Below the pieces are notes generated by a model. It was not told the origin of the DNA. It saw only the letters and a list, made by a program, of their open reading frames with translations, and searched no databases. From contig NZ_CP146101.1 in NCBI RefSeq assembly GCF_037023745.1, forward strand, positions 5,076,001 to 5,140,000: a stretch of 64,000 bases of DNA, written 5' to 3'. Positions 48,464-56,637 of the stretch are shown one piece after another. Within the stretch, counting starts at the first letter, position 1. Every line of letters starts with the position of its first letter. Position numbers and translations under genes: made by a program. Source of the stretch: Streptomyces sp. SCSIO 30461 (GTDB taxonomy: Bacteria > Actinomycetota > Actinomycetes > Streptomycetales > Streptomycetaceae).

Positions 48464-48877
48464 ATGAACACCACGGTCAGCTGCGAGCTGCACCTGCGCC
48501 TCGTTGTATCGAGCGAGTCCTCACTGCCTGTACCCGCGGGCCTGCGGTATGACACGGCCGACCCCTATGCCGTGCACGCCACCTTCCATACCGGCGCCGA
48601 AGAGACGGTCGAATGGGTGTTCGCCCGCGATCTGCTCGCCGAGGGCCTGCACCGGCCCACCGGCACCGGTGACGTCCGAGTGTGGCCGTCGCGCAGCCAC
48701 GGCCAAGGAGTCGTCTGCATCGCACTGAGCTCCCCGGAGGGCGAGGCCCTCCTGGAGGCACCCGCGCGGGCCCTGGAGTCCTTCCTCAAGCGCACAGACG
48801 CGGCGGTGCCACCGGGCACCGAGCACCGTCATTTCGATCTTGACACCGAACTGTCGCATATCCTGGCCGAGAGCTGA
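48464..48877 (+). CDS. ssgB: Sporulation-specific cell division protein SsgB
   Basis: A 137-residue SALP-family protein starting MNTTVSCELHLRLVVSSESS, with AEETVEWVFARDLLAEGLHRP and a C-terminal FDLDTELSHILAES. SsgB recruits FtsZ to future septum sites in sporulating aerial hyphae and is nearly invariant within Streptomyces. The ATG at 48464 is used; an upstream frame to 48398 is not conserved-looking. About 113 bp upstream is GGGTAC (48346-48351), a sigma-B/H-like -10 hexamer. Streptomyces ssgB is reported to depend on SigH, but I could not find a matching -35. It is the clearest sign that the host is a sporulating streptomycete. Confidence 0.97.
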   Translation: MNTTVSCELHLRLVVSSESSLPVPAGLRYDTADPYAVHATFHTGAEETVEWVFARDLLAEGLHRPTGTGDVRVWPSRSHGQGVVCIALSSPEGEALLEAPARALESFLKRTDAAVPPGTEHRHFDLDTELSHILAES

Positions 48878-48948
48878 CCCAGGCCGGGAACCACGCGGCG
48901 CCGTCCGACTCGGGGAGACGGCGCCGCGCCAAGGCCGCGTAGCACGTG

Positions 48949-48991
48949 ATGGCGCCGTCACAGCAGGGCGATCCCGCTGTGACGGCGCCGT
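48949..48991 (+). terminator. Hairpin terminator after ssgB
   Basis: GGCGCCGTCACAGC (48951-48964) pairs exactly with 48976-48989; the flanking bases extend it by two pairs, and the loop contains a further GGG/CCC. Confidence 0.75.
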
Positions 48992-49065
48992 CGTGCGTTT
49001 CGGAGAGACGCTAGAGTCAGCGCAATTCGGCGGGCATCCCGCCGGCAGCAGCCAGGGAGCGAATC

Positions 49066-49623
49066 GTGCTGATCCCTCACGACACCCACAGTGCCCTCGA
49101 CACCGTCGTCGATCTGGTCAACACCGCGCCTGAGCGCGCGGGCAACGACGAACTCGCGGACCTCCCCTCCCTGTACAACTTCGTACGAAGCCACAAAGTC
49201 AGTGGGGTGGGCGAGCTGGCCCATGCCGACCTCGCGGCAGTGCACACCATTCGAGCCCGCTTCGCCGGTGTCTTCGCCGCTCCGGACCCGCGCGCCGCCG
49301 CGGAACTCATCAACCAGCTCGTCGCCGCCGCGGGCACCACCCCGCAGCTCACGAATCACGACGGCTACGACTGGCACGTCCACTACTTCGCGCCAGGAGC
49401 ATCGGTCGCCGACCACCTCGCCGCCGACTGCGGGATGGCGCTCGCCTTCATCGTGGTCTCGGGCGAGCAGGAGCGGCTCCGCCGCTGCGAGGCGCCGGAC
49501 TGCGGAAACGCGTTCGTGGATCTCTCCCGCAACCGATCCCGCCGCTACTGCGACAGCCGCACCTGCGGCAACCGGCTGCATGTCGCCGCGTACCGCGCGC
49601 GCCGCAAGGAGGCAGCGGGCTGA
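49066..49623 (+). CDS. CGNR zinc-finger protein (ABATE domain)
   Basis: A 185-residue putative transcription factor. The N-terminal ABATE domain (about 5-130) starts LDTVVDLVNTAPE. The C-terminal zinc finger has Cys141, Cys146, Cys162 and Cys167, with the signature CGNR at 167-170 followed by a basic helix (LHVAAYRARR). The ABATE part is thought to sense a ligand. The start is a GTG at 49066. The adjacency to ssgB is conserved in the genus, but a link to sporulation is not shown. Confidence 0.9.
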   Translation: MLIPHDTHSALDTVVDLVNTAPERAGNDELADLPSLYNFVRSHKVSGVGELAHADLAAVHTIRARFAGVFAAPDPRAAAELINQLVAAAGTTPQLTNHDGYDWHVHYFAPGASVADHLAADCGMALAFIVVSGEQERLRRCEAPDCGNAFVDLSRNRSRRYCDSRTCGNRLHVAAYRARRKEAAG

Positions 49624-49683
49624 TCTTCAGCCCGCTCCCCCGGTCGCTGTACCCGATTCGCGCGCTCCGCCTGATCACCCACC

Positions 49684-49842
49684 TCAGAGTAGGAACAGGT
49701 CATGGACGGCGGCCATCAGCAGAAGACTTCCGATCACAGCGAGAAAGATCATCAACGGCGGTTGGGACAGCGCGAAGAGGCAGCCACGCGGCTCTTCGGC
49801 AGGGGTTGCGGCGGGGGTCTCCCCCGCGGAGGTATCCAGCAT
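49684..49842 (-). CDS. Small single-pass membrane protein (52 aa)
   Basis: A short minus-strand frame starts at an ATG at 49842 (MLDTSAGETPAATPAEEPRG) and ends at a TGA at 49684. The N-terminal half is polar. The second half is one membrane helix (LMIFLAVIGSLLLMAAV) followed by HDLFLL. Codon third positions are GC-rich, as in neighbouring genes. No strong ribosome site is visible, and I do not know the family. Confidence 0.5.
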   Translation of the reverse strand: MLDTSAGETPAATPAEEPRGCLFALSQPPLMIFLAVIGSLLLMAAVHDLFLL

Positions 49843-49949
49843 CTCGGGGCGATGATGACGCAGCCCGCGCCGCGATGATCGGGCAACACGCCCTTTGGTG
49901 CTGCGAGTTCACCGGATCCCGTGGCATTTCGCCGAGAGGGCCCGCGGGG

Positions 49950-50387
49950 TCAGATGCCGTGCTTCTTGAGGATGGCCTCGATATCGCTGAAGTCGTCACC
50001 CCCGCCCGCGCCACCTGCCGCGGACCGCGTGCCCGCCTTGCCCCGCTTGCCAGGCTTGAGCTGCCCCGCCTGGCTGCCGTCAGCAGTCCCCGCCACTGCC
50101 GGCGCCGGGTCCTCCCGCGCCTGCTTTCCCAAGGCACGGCGCTCCGCTCTGCGGGTCGTCGAGAACAGCACCCACGACAGACCGAGGAGGCCGACGCCCA
50201 CCCAGGCCGCGGGGCTGAACGCCGTACCGGCCAACCAGCCGACCGCGCCCGTCAGCACCAGCCCCAGAGGCACGAACGCATACGCGGCGATCCTGGCCGC
50301 GGTCAGATACCGCTTGCGATAGGCCGTGACCGCGGCGATGCCCAGCCCGGCCGCGGCAGCCGCGGAGCAAATGGTCTCGGCAAGCAT
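49950..50387 (-). CDS. Small membrane protein with conserved C-terminal helix
   Basis: A 145-residue protein. Two or three hydrophobic segments (LAETICSAAAAAGLGIAAV, AAYAFVPLGLVLTGAVGWL, AAWVGVGLLGLSWVLF) are followed by a basic region (TTRRAERRALGKQ) and a Gly-rich linker that ends with DDFSDIEAILKKHGI. This kind of short terminal motif after a linker is often a docking peptide. The function is unknown. The ATG is at 50387. Confidence 0.75.
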   Translation of the reverse strand: MLAETICSAAAAAGLGIAAVTAYRKRYLTAARIAAYAFVPLGLVLTGAVGWLAGTAFSPAAWVGVGLLGLSWVLFSTTRRAERRALGKQAREDPAPAVAGTADGSQAGQLKPGKRGKAGTRSAAGGAGGGDDFSDIEAILKKHGI

Positions 50388-50595
50388 CCCGTCCTCCAGG
50401 CGAACGAAACTGCGGTGCGCACCTGATGTCGCGCTCCCCTTTCCCTTCTTTCATTCCCATCCTGCACCTCCGCACCCGGCGCGTGCCATGATCCGGAGGC
50501 ATGTCAGGGAGATCTCCGGGATGCCCTGAGCCCGAGCCCGGGGTCAGGCCCAGTCCCCGTTGGGTCGAGTCCCGCGCTGCTGGGAGACTGTGCGC

Positions 50596-51114
50596 ATGAG
50601 CGAGTCCCCCTCACCGCCGATCGTCCTCGACGTCTGGTGCGAGCTGCAGTGCGCCGACTGCCGCACCGCCCTCACCGACATCCGCGCGCTCCGGGAGCGC
50701 TACGGCGACCGGCTTGAGCCGCGTCTGCGGCATTTCCCGCTGGAGAAGCACAAGCACGCCTTCGCCGCCGCGCAGGCGGCGGAGGAGGCCGCGGTCCAGG
50801 GCCAGGGCTGGGCGTTTGTGGAGTCCGTTCTCGGCCGAGTCGAGGAGCTGGACAGCAAGGGTGAGCCGCTGCTCATCGAGGTGGCTCGAGAACTGGGCCT
50901 GGACACCGAGGAGTTCGACACCGCCCTGATCGACGGCCGGCACATCCTGATCGTGGACGCCGACCAGGCCGAGGGCAAGGCCATCGGCGTCACCGGCACC
51001 CCGACGTATCTCGTGGGTGGAGAGAGGCTGGACGGCGGCAAGAGCCAGGAAGGTCTGCGCGAGCGTGTGGAGGCGGTCGTCGATCGAATCCTGGCGGAAC
51101 AGAGCGACGCCTAG
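50596..51114 (+). CDS. DsbA-family thioredoxin-fold protein
   Basis: A 172-residue protein with a DsbA/2-hydroxychromene-isomerase-like fold. The start IVLDVWCELQCADCRTAL places a CADC redox pair at 19-22 (plus Cys15), followed by the inserted helical domain (AAAQAAEEAAVQGQ) and the cis-Pro loop GVTGTPTYLVGG. No signal peptide is visible, so a cytoplasmic oxidoreductase is more likely than an exported one. The ATG is at 50596. The TAG stop lies inside the CTAG target of the IS element that follows. Confidence 0.87.
   Translation: MSESPSPPIVLDVWCELQCADCRTALTDIRALRERYGDRLEPRLRHFPLEKHKHAFAAAQAAEEAAVQGQGWAFVESVLGRVEELDSKGEPLLIEVARELGLDTEEFDTALIDGRHILIVDADQAEGKAIGVTGTPTYLVGGERLDGGKSQEGLRERVEAVVDRILAEQSDA
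51111..51114. repeat. IS target duplication, left copy (CTAG)
   Basis: CTAG immediately precedes the left inverted repeat. It contains the TAG stop of the DsbA-family gene. The matching copy is at 52973-52976. Confidence 0.75.
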
Positions 51115-52972
51115 GTGACTGGTGTTAAGCGGGTCGTCCTGGGCGTGCGGTGTCGCCGTTGGGGGTGTCAGGGTCGTGGTTGCTGGCTGGTGGTCGGGCG
51201 GCGTGTGGGCGGTTCGTGGCCGTCGTGGGGGCTGTTGAGGGCTTGGCACGGCCGCGTGCGGGTCGTTTGCATGGTCCAGGGCGCCCTCGGGACGGTCAGC
51301 CGGCGGCGACCGCCCACTTGTCACTGCCTGTGGACATGATTCCGAGCACGCCGAGCCGCGCGACGTTGACGGCGGCGGCCAGCAAGGAGAAGTCGGCGGC
51401 GATCTTGGCCCGGCCCCGCACCCGGGCGCGGCGTCCGCCGTGTCGCCGCCGCATCAGGTGGGCGATCTTGCGTTCGACCTTGGGGCGGGTGGCCCGGTAG
51501 GCGGCCAGCCAGACGGGGTCCGCACTGCGAGCCCGGCCCCGGGCCAGGTGTTCTTCGTGAGGGCCGATGGTGATGACGCGTCCGTTCCTGGCGGTAGTGC
51601 ACTGCGCCGCAAGGGGGCAGGCGGCGCAGGCGGTCTTGAAGCAGGCCGCCCCACCGCCATCAGACTTCGGGCGGATCGCGGCGGTCACCTGGTTCGGGCA
51701 GGTGACCTGCCCTGCCTCCAGATCGATGGTGAAGGCGTCCTTGGAGAACCGCCCACCGGGCGCGTTGGCCGCCTGCACCTTGACCATCACCCGGGCGCCC
51801 GCGTCGTCCAGCTCGGCCAGCAGCGGCCCGGTCCCGTAAGCGGCGTCGCCGTAGACTTCGGCCCGCGCCTGGTCTGCCTGCTCGGCGGCAGGTGGTTGGA
51901 GAACGTCGGCGAGCAGGTCGGCGGCGGGCTCGGCATCGCCGGCGTTGCCCGCCGTGACCTCGGTCGCGGTGATGACCTCGCTGTCGGGTTCCTCGGCCAC
52001 ATGACCCTTGTAACCGTCGAAGGACCGGCGGACGGTCTTGTGGCCGTGCCGGGCCTCGGGATCAACCGTGGAGATGACCCGGTCCGCGGCCACCTTGCGG
52101 GCGATCTTGAAGACGCCCCCGTCCTGCTCCAGGTCCTGGCCCAGCACGGTGGCCAGCAACCGCGCGGCCTGGCCCACATCCCCGGGCACGGCCCGGCCGT
52201 CCAGCACGGTCAGCAGCGCGAACCCGTCACGGGCCCGCGAATCGATGAGGGCTTCCCGCTCGGCCGCGTCCGTCCAGTCGATGACCGGCTTGTCCGTGCT
52301 GGTGTAGGCGTCCCCGCTGGAGATCACCGCCCGCAGCTCGGCCCGCAGCACGTGATCGGCCGCCCGCAGCAGGCCGCGGATGGCCGAACGGATCAGCGTG
52401 ATGGTGTCCTGCGTGGCCACCGCGTCATAGATCGGTGCCGAGTCCAGCACCCTCCTGCGGCCGACCAGTCCGGCCTGTGCAGCAACCTCTACCGTCCGCT
52501 CGAAGATCCGGTTCGGCCGGGCGGAAGCGGCAAGCCTCGCCCGCATGTCGACCAGCACGGTGTGCACGAACCCCGGATGGTCGAAGTCCAGCCCGCCGGC
52601 GGCGTACTTCCAGCGCACATCGAACGCGAACCGCTCGACCGCCTCGCGATCGGACAAACCCTCCAGACGCTGCAGGACCATCACGACCGCCACGATCATC
52701 GGCGGCACCGACCTGCGGCCGTCCTCGGCGAACAGATCGGCGAACATCTCATCGGGGAACAACGCCCGGCACTCGCGGTGCAGCACCGCGTAGATCGAGT
52801 TCGGCGCCAGCCGACCCTCGCAGAAACCCACTGTGGAGGAGAGCAACCCCGGCTGCATCGGAGTCCGGCCCACTGCCATCGCTCAACCTCTCCCCACACC
52901 CAGCGACCAACACCCCGCAGCCTGACACAGGACGAAGACCCAGCGCGAGCTCACACGATTAACACCAGTCAC
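51115..52972 (-). mobile_element. IS1182-family insertion sequence, complete (1,858 bp)
   Basis: The terminal inverted repeats are GTGACTGGTGTTAA at 51115-51128 and its perfect complement at 52959-52972, flanked on both sides by CTAG. Inside is a single 527-residue transposase gene. The 167 bp between the left repeat and the transposase stop hold no gene. The element sits precisely between the convergent DsbA-like and GNAT genes. Because CTAG is its own complement, the duplicated CTAG could alternatively be counted as part of the inverted repeats. Confidence 0.9.
51296..52879 (-). CDS. IS1182-family transposase
   Basis: A 527-residue DDE transposase. The N-terminal DUF772-like region includes LFPDEMFADLF and LQRLEGLSDREAVERFAFDVRWKYAAG. 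The first catalytic Asp is in VLDSAPIYDAV near 142 and the second in YGDAAYGTG. The C-terminal zinc-ribbon-like Cys set (CPNQVT, CFKTACAACPLAAQC) precedes the last conserved block with HEEHLARGRAR. The frame is intact, so the element may be active. The ATG is at 52879, with another at 52858 (MQPGLLSSTVG). Confidence 0.93.
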   Translation of the reverse strand: MAVGRTPMQPGLLSSTVGFCEGRLAPNSIYAVLHRECRALFPDEMFADLFAEDGRRSVPPMIVAVVMVLQRLEGLSDREAVERFAFDVRWKYAAGGLDFDHPGFVHTVLVDMRARLAASARPNRIFERTVEVAAQAGLVGRRRVLDSAPIYDAVATQDTITLIRSAIRGLLRAADHVLRAELRAVISSGDAYTSTDKPVIDWTDAAEREALIDSRARDGFALLTVLDGRAVPGDVGQAARLLATVLGQDLEQDGGVFKIARKVAADRVISTVDPEARHGHKTVRRSFDGYKGHVAEEPDSEVITATEVTAGNAGDAEPAADLLADVLQPPAAEQADQARAEVYGDAAYGTGPLLAELDDAGARVMVKVQAANAPGGRFSKDAFTIDLEAGQVTCPNQVTAAIRPKSDGGGAACFKTACAACPLAAQCTTARNGRVITIGPHEEHLARGRARSADPVWLAAYRATRPKVERKIAHLMRRRHGGRRARVRGRAKIAADFSLLAAAVNVARLGVLGIMSTGSDKWAVAAG

Positions 52973-52976
52973 CTAG
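52973..52976. repeat. IS target duplication, right copy (CTAG)
   Basis: CTAG directly after the right inverted repeat. Read on the minus strand, it supplies the TAG stop of the GNAT gene. Confidence 0.75.
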
Positions 52977-53818
52977 AGCAGCTGCTTCCCCACCTCGATG
53001 TGAGTCACCCGGTAGCCGAGCGACTCGTAGAGGCGCAGCGCCGGGGTGGCACCCGCGCGGACACGCAGCCCGAGCAGGTCCGCCCCGGCTTCCGACCGGG
53101 CGATCCGCTCCGCGAGGAGCATCAGCGCCCGTCCGTGGCCTCGTCCGCGATAGGGCTCCGCGACCTCGACGGCGTACACGTAGGCGCCCTGCCGCCCTGG
53201 ACGCACTTCACGTTCCGCCACCCACAAGTGCCCCACCACGGCACCCTCGGCCTCCATGGTCCTGATCCAGGTCCGTGGCGTGGCGAGCCCTTCGGGGAGC
53301 AGTCGGCGCTGGTCGGCCGCGGCACGTGCCGAAGCCTGCTCGGGCGGAACCCCCTGGCCGACCAGGGTCTGCGTGTAGCCCTCCAGCTCCGCTGCCGACC
53401 AGTCGAGGAACTCGGCCTCGCCCATGGGCCGGCCCTCGGCCCCGGCGGTCGGTTCGGGCAGCGAGGCCCCGGTCAGCTCCTTGATCATGTGGCGGCTCTC
53501 CTCGGTGTATCCGAGCGCTGCCACCAGCCGCGCCACCGCCGTTGCCTCCGTCGGAACGGAGGTACTGACCCGGGTGCAGCCCCAGTCGCGAAGCACCTCC
53601 TCCGCGGCGAGCGCCGCGACCGTACCTCGACCGCGCCGCCGGTCGCCGGAGTCGATCGCCAGGGAGCGCAGCACCCCGACGGTCGGCCCGAGCGCGGGGT
53701 GGGTGCCCAGCTCGACGCTGCCGACGCGTCTGCTGTTCACGCACACGTCGTAGGTGCGCGACCGGGAGCCCCGGTCGTCCTGCTGGAGCGGCCCGGACGG
53801 CCGCAGGGTGGTGGTCAT
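52973..53818 (-). CDS. Tandem GNAT-domain N-acetyltransferase
   Basis: A 281-residue protein with two GNAT folds. The first (about 20-115) has RSLAIDSGDRRRGRGTVAALAA as its acetyl-CoA loop. The second (about 180-280) has VYAVEVAEPYRGRGHGRALM and ALRLYESLGYRVTHIE. Two-domain GNATs such as mycothiol synthase exist in actinobacteria, but this sequence does not clearly match MshD, and the substrate is unknown. The ATG at 53818 (MTTTLRPSGPLQQ) is used; the longer frame to 53854 is doubtful. Its stop codon lies in the right IS target duplication. Confidence 0.83.
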   Translation of the reverse strand: MTTTLRPSGPLQQDDRGSRSRTYDVCVNSRRVGSVELGTHPALGPTVGVLRSLAIDSGDRRRGRGTVAALAAEEVLRDWGCTRVSTSVPTEATAVARLVAALGYTEESRHMIKELTGASLPEPTAGAEGRPMGEAEFLDWSAAELEGYTQTLVGQGVPPEQASARAAADQRRLLPEGLATPRTWIRTMEAEGAVVGHLWVAEREVRPGRQGAYVYAVEVAEPYRGRGHGRALMLLAERIARSEAGADLLGLRVRAGATPALRLYESLGYRVTHIEVGKQLL

Positions 53819-53898
53819 CAAGGGTGTTCTACCTGCCTGGCCGCCCGCAGTCACCAGGTTTCGCAGGGTTTACCGGATCTCCGACCGGGCACGGGGCA

Positions 53899-54729
53899 TC
53901 AGGGCGCCTGGGGATCCGGATCGGCGGCAGCCCTCTCCTCGAAGACCCGCATGGCCTTGGCCGTCACCGGCCCCGGCGTGGCGGACAGCTCGCGTCCGTC
54001 GATCCGGTGGACGGCCTGCACATCACGGAGGGTGGACGTCAGGAAGACCTCATCGGCCCGCTCCAGGACATCCAGCGGAAGCTGCGTTTCCTGAGCCCCG
54101 GTCCACTCCACGGTCAGGGCGCGGGTGATCCCCGCCAGGCAGCCGGAGGAGAGCGGTGGGGTGTGCAGACGCCCGTCGACCACCACGAAGACATTGGACC
54201 CGGTGCCTTCGCAGAGGTGTCCCACCGTGTTCGCGAACAGCGCTTCCGACGCTCCCCGCTCATGGGCGCGGGAGAGGGCGACGACGTTCTCGGCGTAGGA
54301 CGTGGTCTTCAGGCCGCTCAGCGCTCCGCGCTCGTTGCGGACCCAGGGGACCGTGATGACGGAGGTGGTGTCGGGTCGGCGGCCGCACTCGCCGAGTGCG
54401 ACGACGAGGGTGGGACCGGTGTCACCGCGGTCGGAACCGAGAGGGGAGAGCCCTCCGGTGTAGGTGATCCGCAGTCGGCCCAGTGCCATCGGGTTGGCCT
54501 CCAGCACGGCCTCGCAGGCATGACGCACCTCGTCCAGGTCCGGATCGGGCAGGCCAAGGCCGCGGGCCGACCGGGTGAGCCGGTCGAGGTGCTGGGTGAG
54601 GGCGAAGGGCTGCCCCGCTGTCGCCTTGACGGTCTCGAACACGCCGTCGCCCACCGTCATCCCGTGGTCGAGTACGGAGACGAGGGCGGCGCCGGCATCC
54701 TTCAGTCCGCCGTTCACCCAGATCCTCAT
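53899..54729 (-). CDS. pabC: Aminotransferase class IV, probable 4-amino-4-deoxychorismate lyase
   Basis: A 276-residue PLP fold-type IV enzyme. The catalytic Lys is in LKTTSYAENVVAL near 153, FANTVGHLCEGTGSNVF lies near 180, and LTSTLRDVQAVHRID near 240. As an ADC lyase it would release pyruvate and p-aminobenzoate for folate. The ATG at 54729 overlaps the stop of the upstream chorismate-binding gene (ATGA), which supports PabC over a branched-chain aminotransferase. Confidence 0.85.
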   Translation of the reverse strand: MRIWVNGGLKDAGAALVSVLDHGMTVGDGVFETVKATAGQPFALTQHLDRLTRSARGLGLPDPDLDEVRHACEAVLEANPMALGRLRITYTGGLSPLGSDRGDTGPTLVVALGECGRRPDTTSVITVPWVRNERGALSGLKTTSYAENVVALSRAHERGASEALFANTVGHLCEGTGSNVFVVVDGRLHTPPLSSGCLAGITRALTVEWTGAQETQLPLDVLERADEVFLTSTLRDVQAVHRIDGRELSATPGPVTAKAMRVFEERAAADPDPQAP

Positions 54730-55775
54730 GGCGCTGTCCTTCCAGTCTGTGCGTGACGTCCCGACGCTACAGCGAGCAGTCGGGAGGCCTTCAGTTCGGT
54801 TTCGTCCCACTCCCGCTGCGGATCGGAACCCCAGGTGATACCGGCTCCCGTGCCGAAGCGGAGCACGCCCATGGCCCGGTCGATCCAGAAGGTGCGTATG
54901 CCGACGGCGAGCTGCCCGGTTCGATGGTCGGCGTCCACCCAGCCGATGCCTCCGCAGTAGGGACCGCGCGGCACGGTCTCCAGCGCCTCGATGATCCGCA
55001 ATGCGCTGGACTTGGGTGCTCCGGTGACCGATCCGGGCGGGAACGTGGCGTCCAGCAACTCCCGCCAACCGGCTCCTGCGGCCAGCTCGCCGCGGACTGT
55101 CGAGACGAGATGGACAAGGCCCGGGTGCGCTTCGACAGCGCAGAGAGCAGGCACCGTGACCGATCCGGTGGCACAGATCCGGCCGAGGTCGTTGCGCACC
55201 AGGTCGACGATCATGACGTTCTCCGCGTGGTCCTTGTCCAGCAGGTCAAGGGCGGTGCGGCCGGTCCCCTTGATCGGCCCCGATTCAACGGTCCCACCCT
55301 CGCGGCGCAGATACAGCTCGGGCGAGGCGGTGGCGATCTCCACCCCGTGCGCGGGCAGCCGGATCGTTCCTGCGTAAGGGGCCGGGTTGCCGCGTGCGAG
55401 CAGTGCCGTCAGGGCGTCGACGTCGGCGGCCCCCGGGTCCGGCAAGGGCGCGGAGAGCACTCGGCAGAGGTTCGCCTGATAGACCTCGCCGGTCGCGATG
55501 TGCTCGCGGATGCGTTGCACACCGGCGACGTACGTCACACGGTCGAGGGACGAGGTCCAGTCGTCAGGGGCGGGGCCGCACCAGCGTCCTGGCTCGGGTG
55601 CGGGCACCGGCGCGTGGCGTACGTCTCCGAAGCGAGCGCAGGTGAGGCCGCCTTCGAAGTCCGCGGCGACGGCCCAGAAGCCCGACGACTCAAGAGCGTC
55701 GGGGTCGGAGGTGACATCCCTGAGATCGGTGGCGACGAGGGTGCCGAAGCGGGCCATGGGAGCGAGGTCGTGCAC
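54726..55775 (-). CDS. pabB: Chorismate-binding enzyme, aminodeoxychorismate synthase component I type
   Basis: A 349-residue anthranilate/ADC synthase component I-family enzyme in a short form. IREHIATGEVYQANLCRV, SPELYLRR, GPIKGT, ENVMIVDLVRNDLGRIC and FPPGSVTGAPK are the core chorismate-site motifs. Coupled to pabC, it probably makes 4-amino-4-deoxychorismate. The GTG at 55775 is used, with an ATG at 55757 as alternative; the longer frame back to 56207 crosses tRNA genes and is a shadow. No glutaminase partner is adjacent. Confidence 0.85.
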   Translation of the reverse strand: MHDLAPMARFGTLVATDLRDVTSDPDALESSGFWAVAADFEGGLTCARFGDVRHAPVPAPEPGRWCGPAPDDWTSSLDRVTYVAGVQRIREHIATGEVYQANLCRVLSAPLPDPGAADVDALTALLARGNPAPYAGTIRLPAHGVEIATASPELYLRREGGTVESGPIKGTGRTALDLLDKDHAENVMIVDLVRNDLGRICATGSVTVPALCAVEAHPGLVHLVSTVRGELAAGAGWRELLDATFPPGSVTGAPKSSALRIIEALETVPRGPYCGGIGWVDADHRTGQLAVGIRTFWIDRAMGVLRFGTGAGITWGSDPQREWDETELKASRLLAVASGRHAQTGRTAP

Positions 55776-55992
55776 GGCTGTGAGTCTATGGCGGGACGTG
55801 GTCCGCTGCTCCGGGCGGGCGCCGGACCTGGTCCGGAAGGTGTCGCGGCTCCGGACCGGCGGAGCCGCGACCGGCCAGGATGACCCTGGTGCGGTTCGCG
55901 GCATGCCCTGGCGCAGTCCGGACAGCGCTTCCGTTGGCACCCGGCGGTGAACCCGCCGTGACCACAGCTCAGCACGCTGCGGAAACGCGTTT

Positions 55993-56020
55993 TTGTACTG
56001 GCCCAGGAATCCGCTAGAGT
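55993..56020 (+). promoter_or_regulatory. Candidate promoter of the tRNA cluster
   Basis: TTGTAC (55993-55998) and TAGAGT (56015-56020) are spaced by 16 bp, a good vegetative promoter about 43 bp upstream of tRNA-Gly. Confidence 0.6.
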
Positions 56021-56063
56021 TCAACACGTCGCCGGGACGCGAGAGCGGACCGGGAAACGACAA

Positions 56064-56136
56064 GCGGACGTGGCTCAGTTGGTAGAGCATCACCTTGCCA
56101 AGGTGAGGGTCGCGAGTTCGAATCTCGTCGTCCGCT
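56064..56136 (+). tRNA. tRNA-Gly (anticodon GCC)
   Basis: A 73-nt cloverleaf starting GCGGACG. The anticodon loop is TTGCCAA between CACC and GGTG, and the T-arm is GCGAGTTCGAATCTCGT. CCA is not encoded. Confidence 0.95.
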
Positions 56137-56171
56137 CGAAGAGGGGGATCTTCCCGACCCCCGCACTCCGG

Positions 56172-56245
56172 GGTGGAGTGGCCGAGAGGCGAGGCAACGG
56201 CCTGCAAAGCCGTCTACACGGGTTCAAATCCCGTCTCCACCTCCA
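56172..56245 (+). tRNA. tRNA-Cys (anticodon GCA)
   Basis: Acceptor stem GGTGGAG/CTCCACC, anticodon loop CTGCAAA (GCA), T-arm ACGGGTTCAAATCCCGT. Unlike the other tRNAs here, CCA is encoded (56243-56245). Confidence 0.93.
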
Positions 56246-56246
56246 A

Positions 56247-56318
56247 GGACGATTAGCTCAGCGGGAGAGCGCTTCCCTGACACGGAAGAGGTCACTGGTT
56301 CAATCCCAGTATCGTCCA
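56247..56318 (+). tRNA. tRNA-Val (anticodon GAC), tandem copy 1
   Basis: A 72-nt cloverleaf starting GGACGAT, with anticodon loop CTGACAC (GAC). It starts one base after the tRNA-Cys CCA, so the two are processed from one transcript. Confidence 0.95.
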
Positions 56319-56355
56319 CTCAGCAACACCCGCGATCTTCGGGTCGTGGCCCCGA

Positions 56356-56427
56356 GGACGATTAGCTCAGCGGGAGAGCGCTTCCCTGACACGGAAGAGG
56401 TCACTGGTTCAATCCCAGTATCGTCCA
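56356..56427 (+). tRNA. tRNA-Val (anticodon GAC), tandem copy 2
   Basis: Identical to copy 1, displaced by exactly 109 bp. Confidence 0.95.
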
Positions 56428-56464
56428 CTCAGCAACACCCGCGGCCTTCGGGTCGTGGCCCCGA

Positions 56465-56536
56465 GGACGATTAGCTCAGCGGGAGAGCGCTTCCCTGACA
56501 CGGAAGAGGTCACTGGTTCAATCCCAGTATCGTCCA
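56465..56536 (+). tRNA. tRNA-Val (anticodon GAC), tandem copy 3
   Basis: Identical to copies 1 and 2, again displaced by 109 bp, and followed by the cluster terminator. Confidence 0.95.
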
Positions 56537-56542
56537 CAGCCC

Positions 56543-56576
56543 GGAGCCCCCGGCCGTTGATTCGGCCAGGGGCTCC
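56543..56576. terminator. Hairpin terminator of the tRNA cluster
   Basis: GGAGCCCC pairs with GGGGCTCC, enclosing GGCCG/CGGCC with one mismatched position. It also lies downstream of the convergent zinc-ribbon gene and may serve both. Confidence 0.75.
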
Positions 56577-56637
56577 GTCGTCGCGTCTGTCCGGCCTGTC
56601 GGGTCTCATGGCGTTCCCCCTGCCAGGCACCGGCACG

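Larger units (their letters stand above)
56247..56536 (+). repeat. 109-bp tandem repeat carrying tRNA-Val genes
   Basis: The unit is a 72-nt tRNA plus a 37-nt spacer starting CTCAGCAACACCCGCG. The two spacers differ by only two adjacent bases (AT versus GG), so the duplication is recent or maintained by conversion. Confidence 0.9.
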
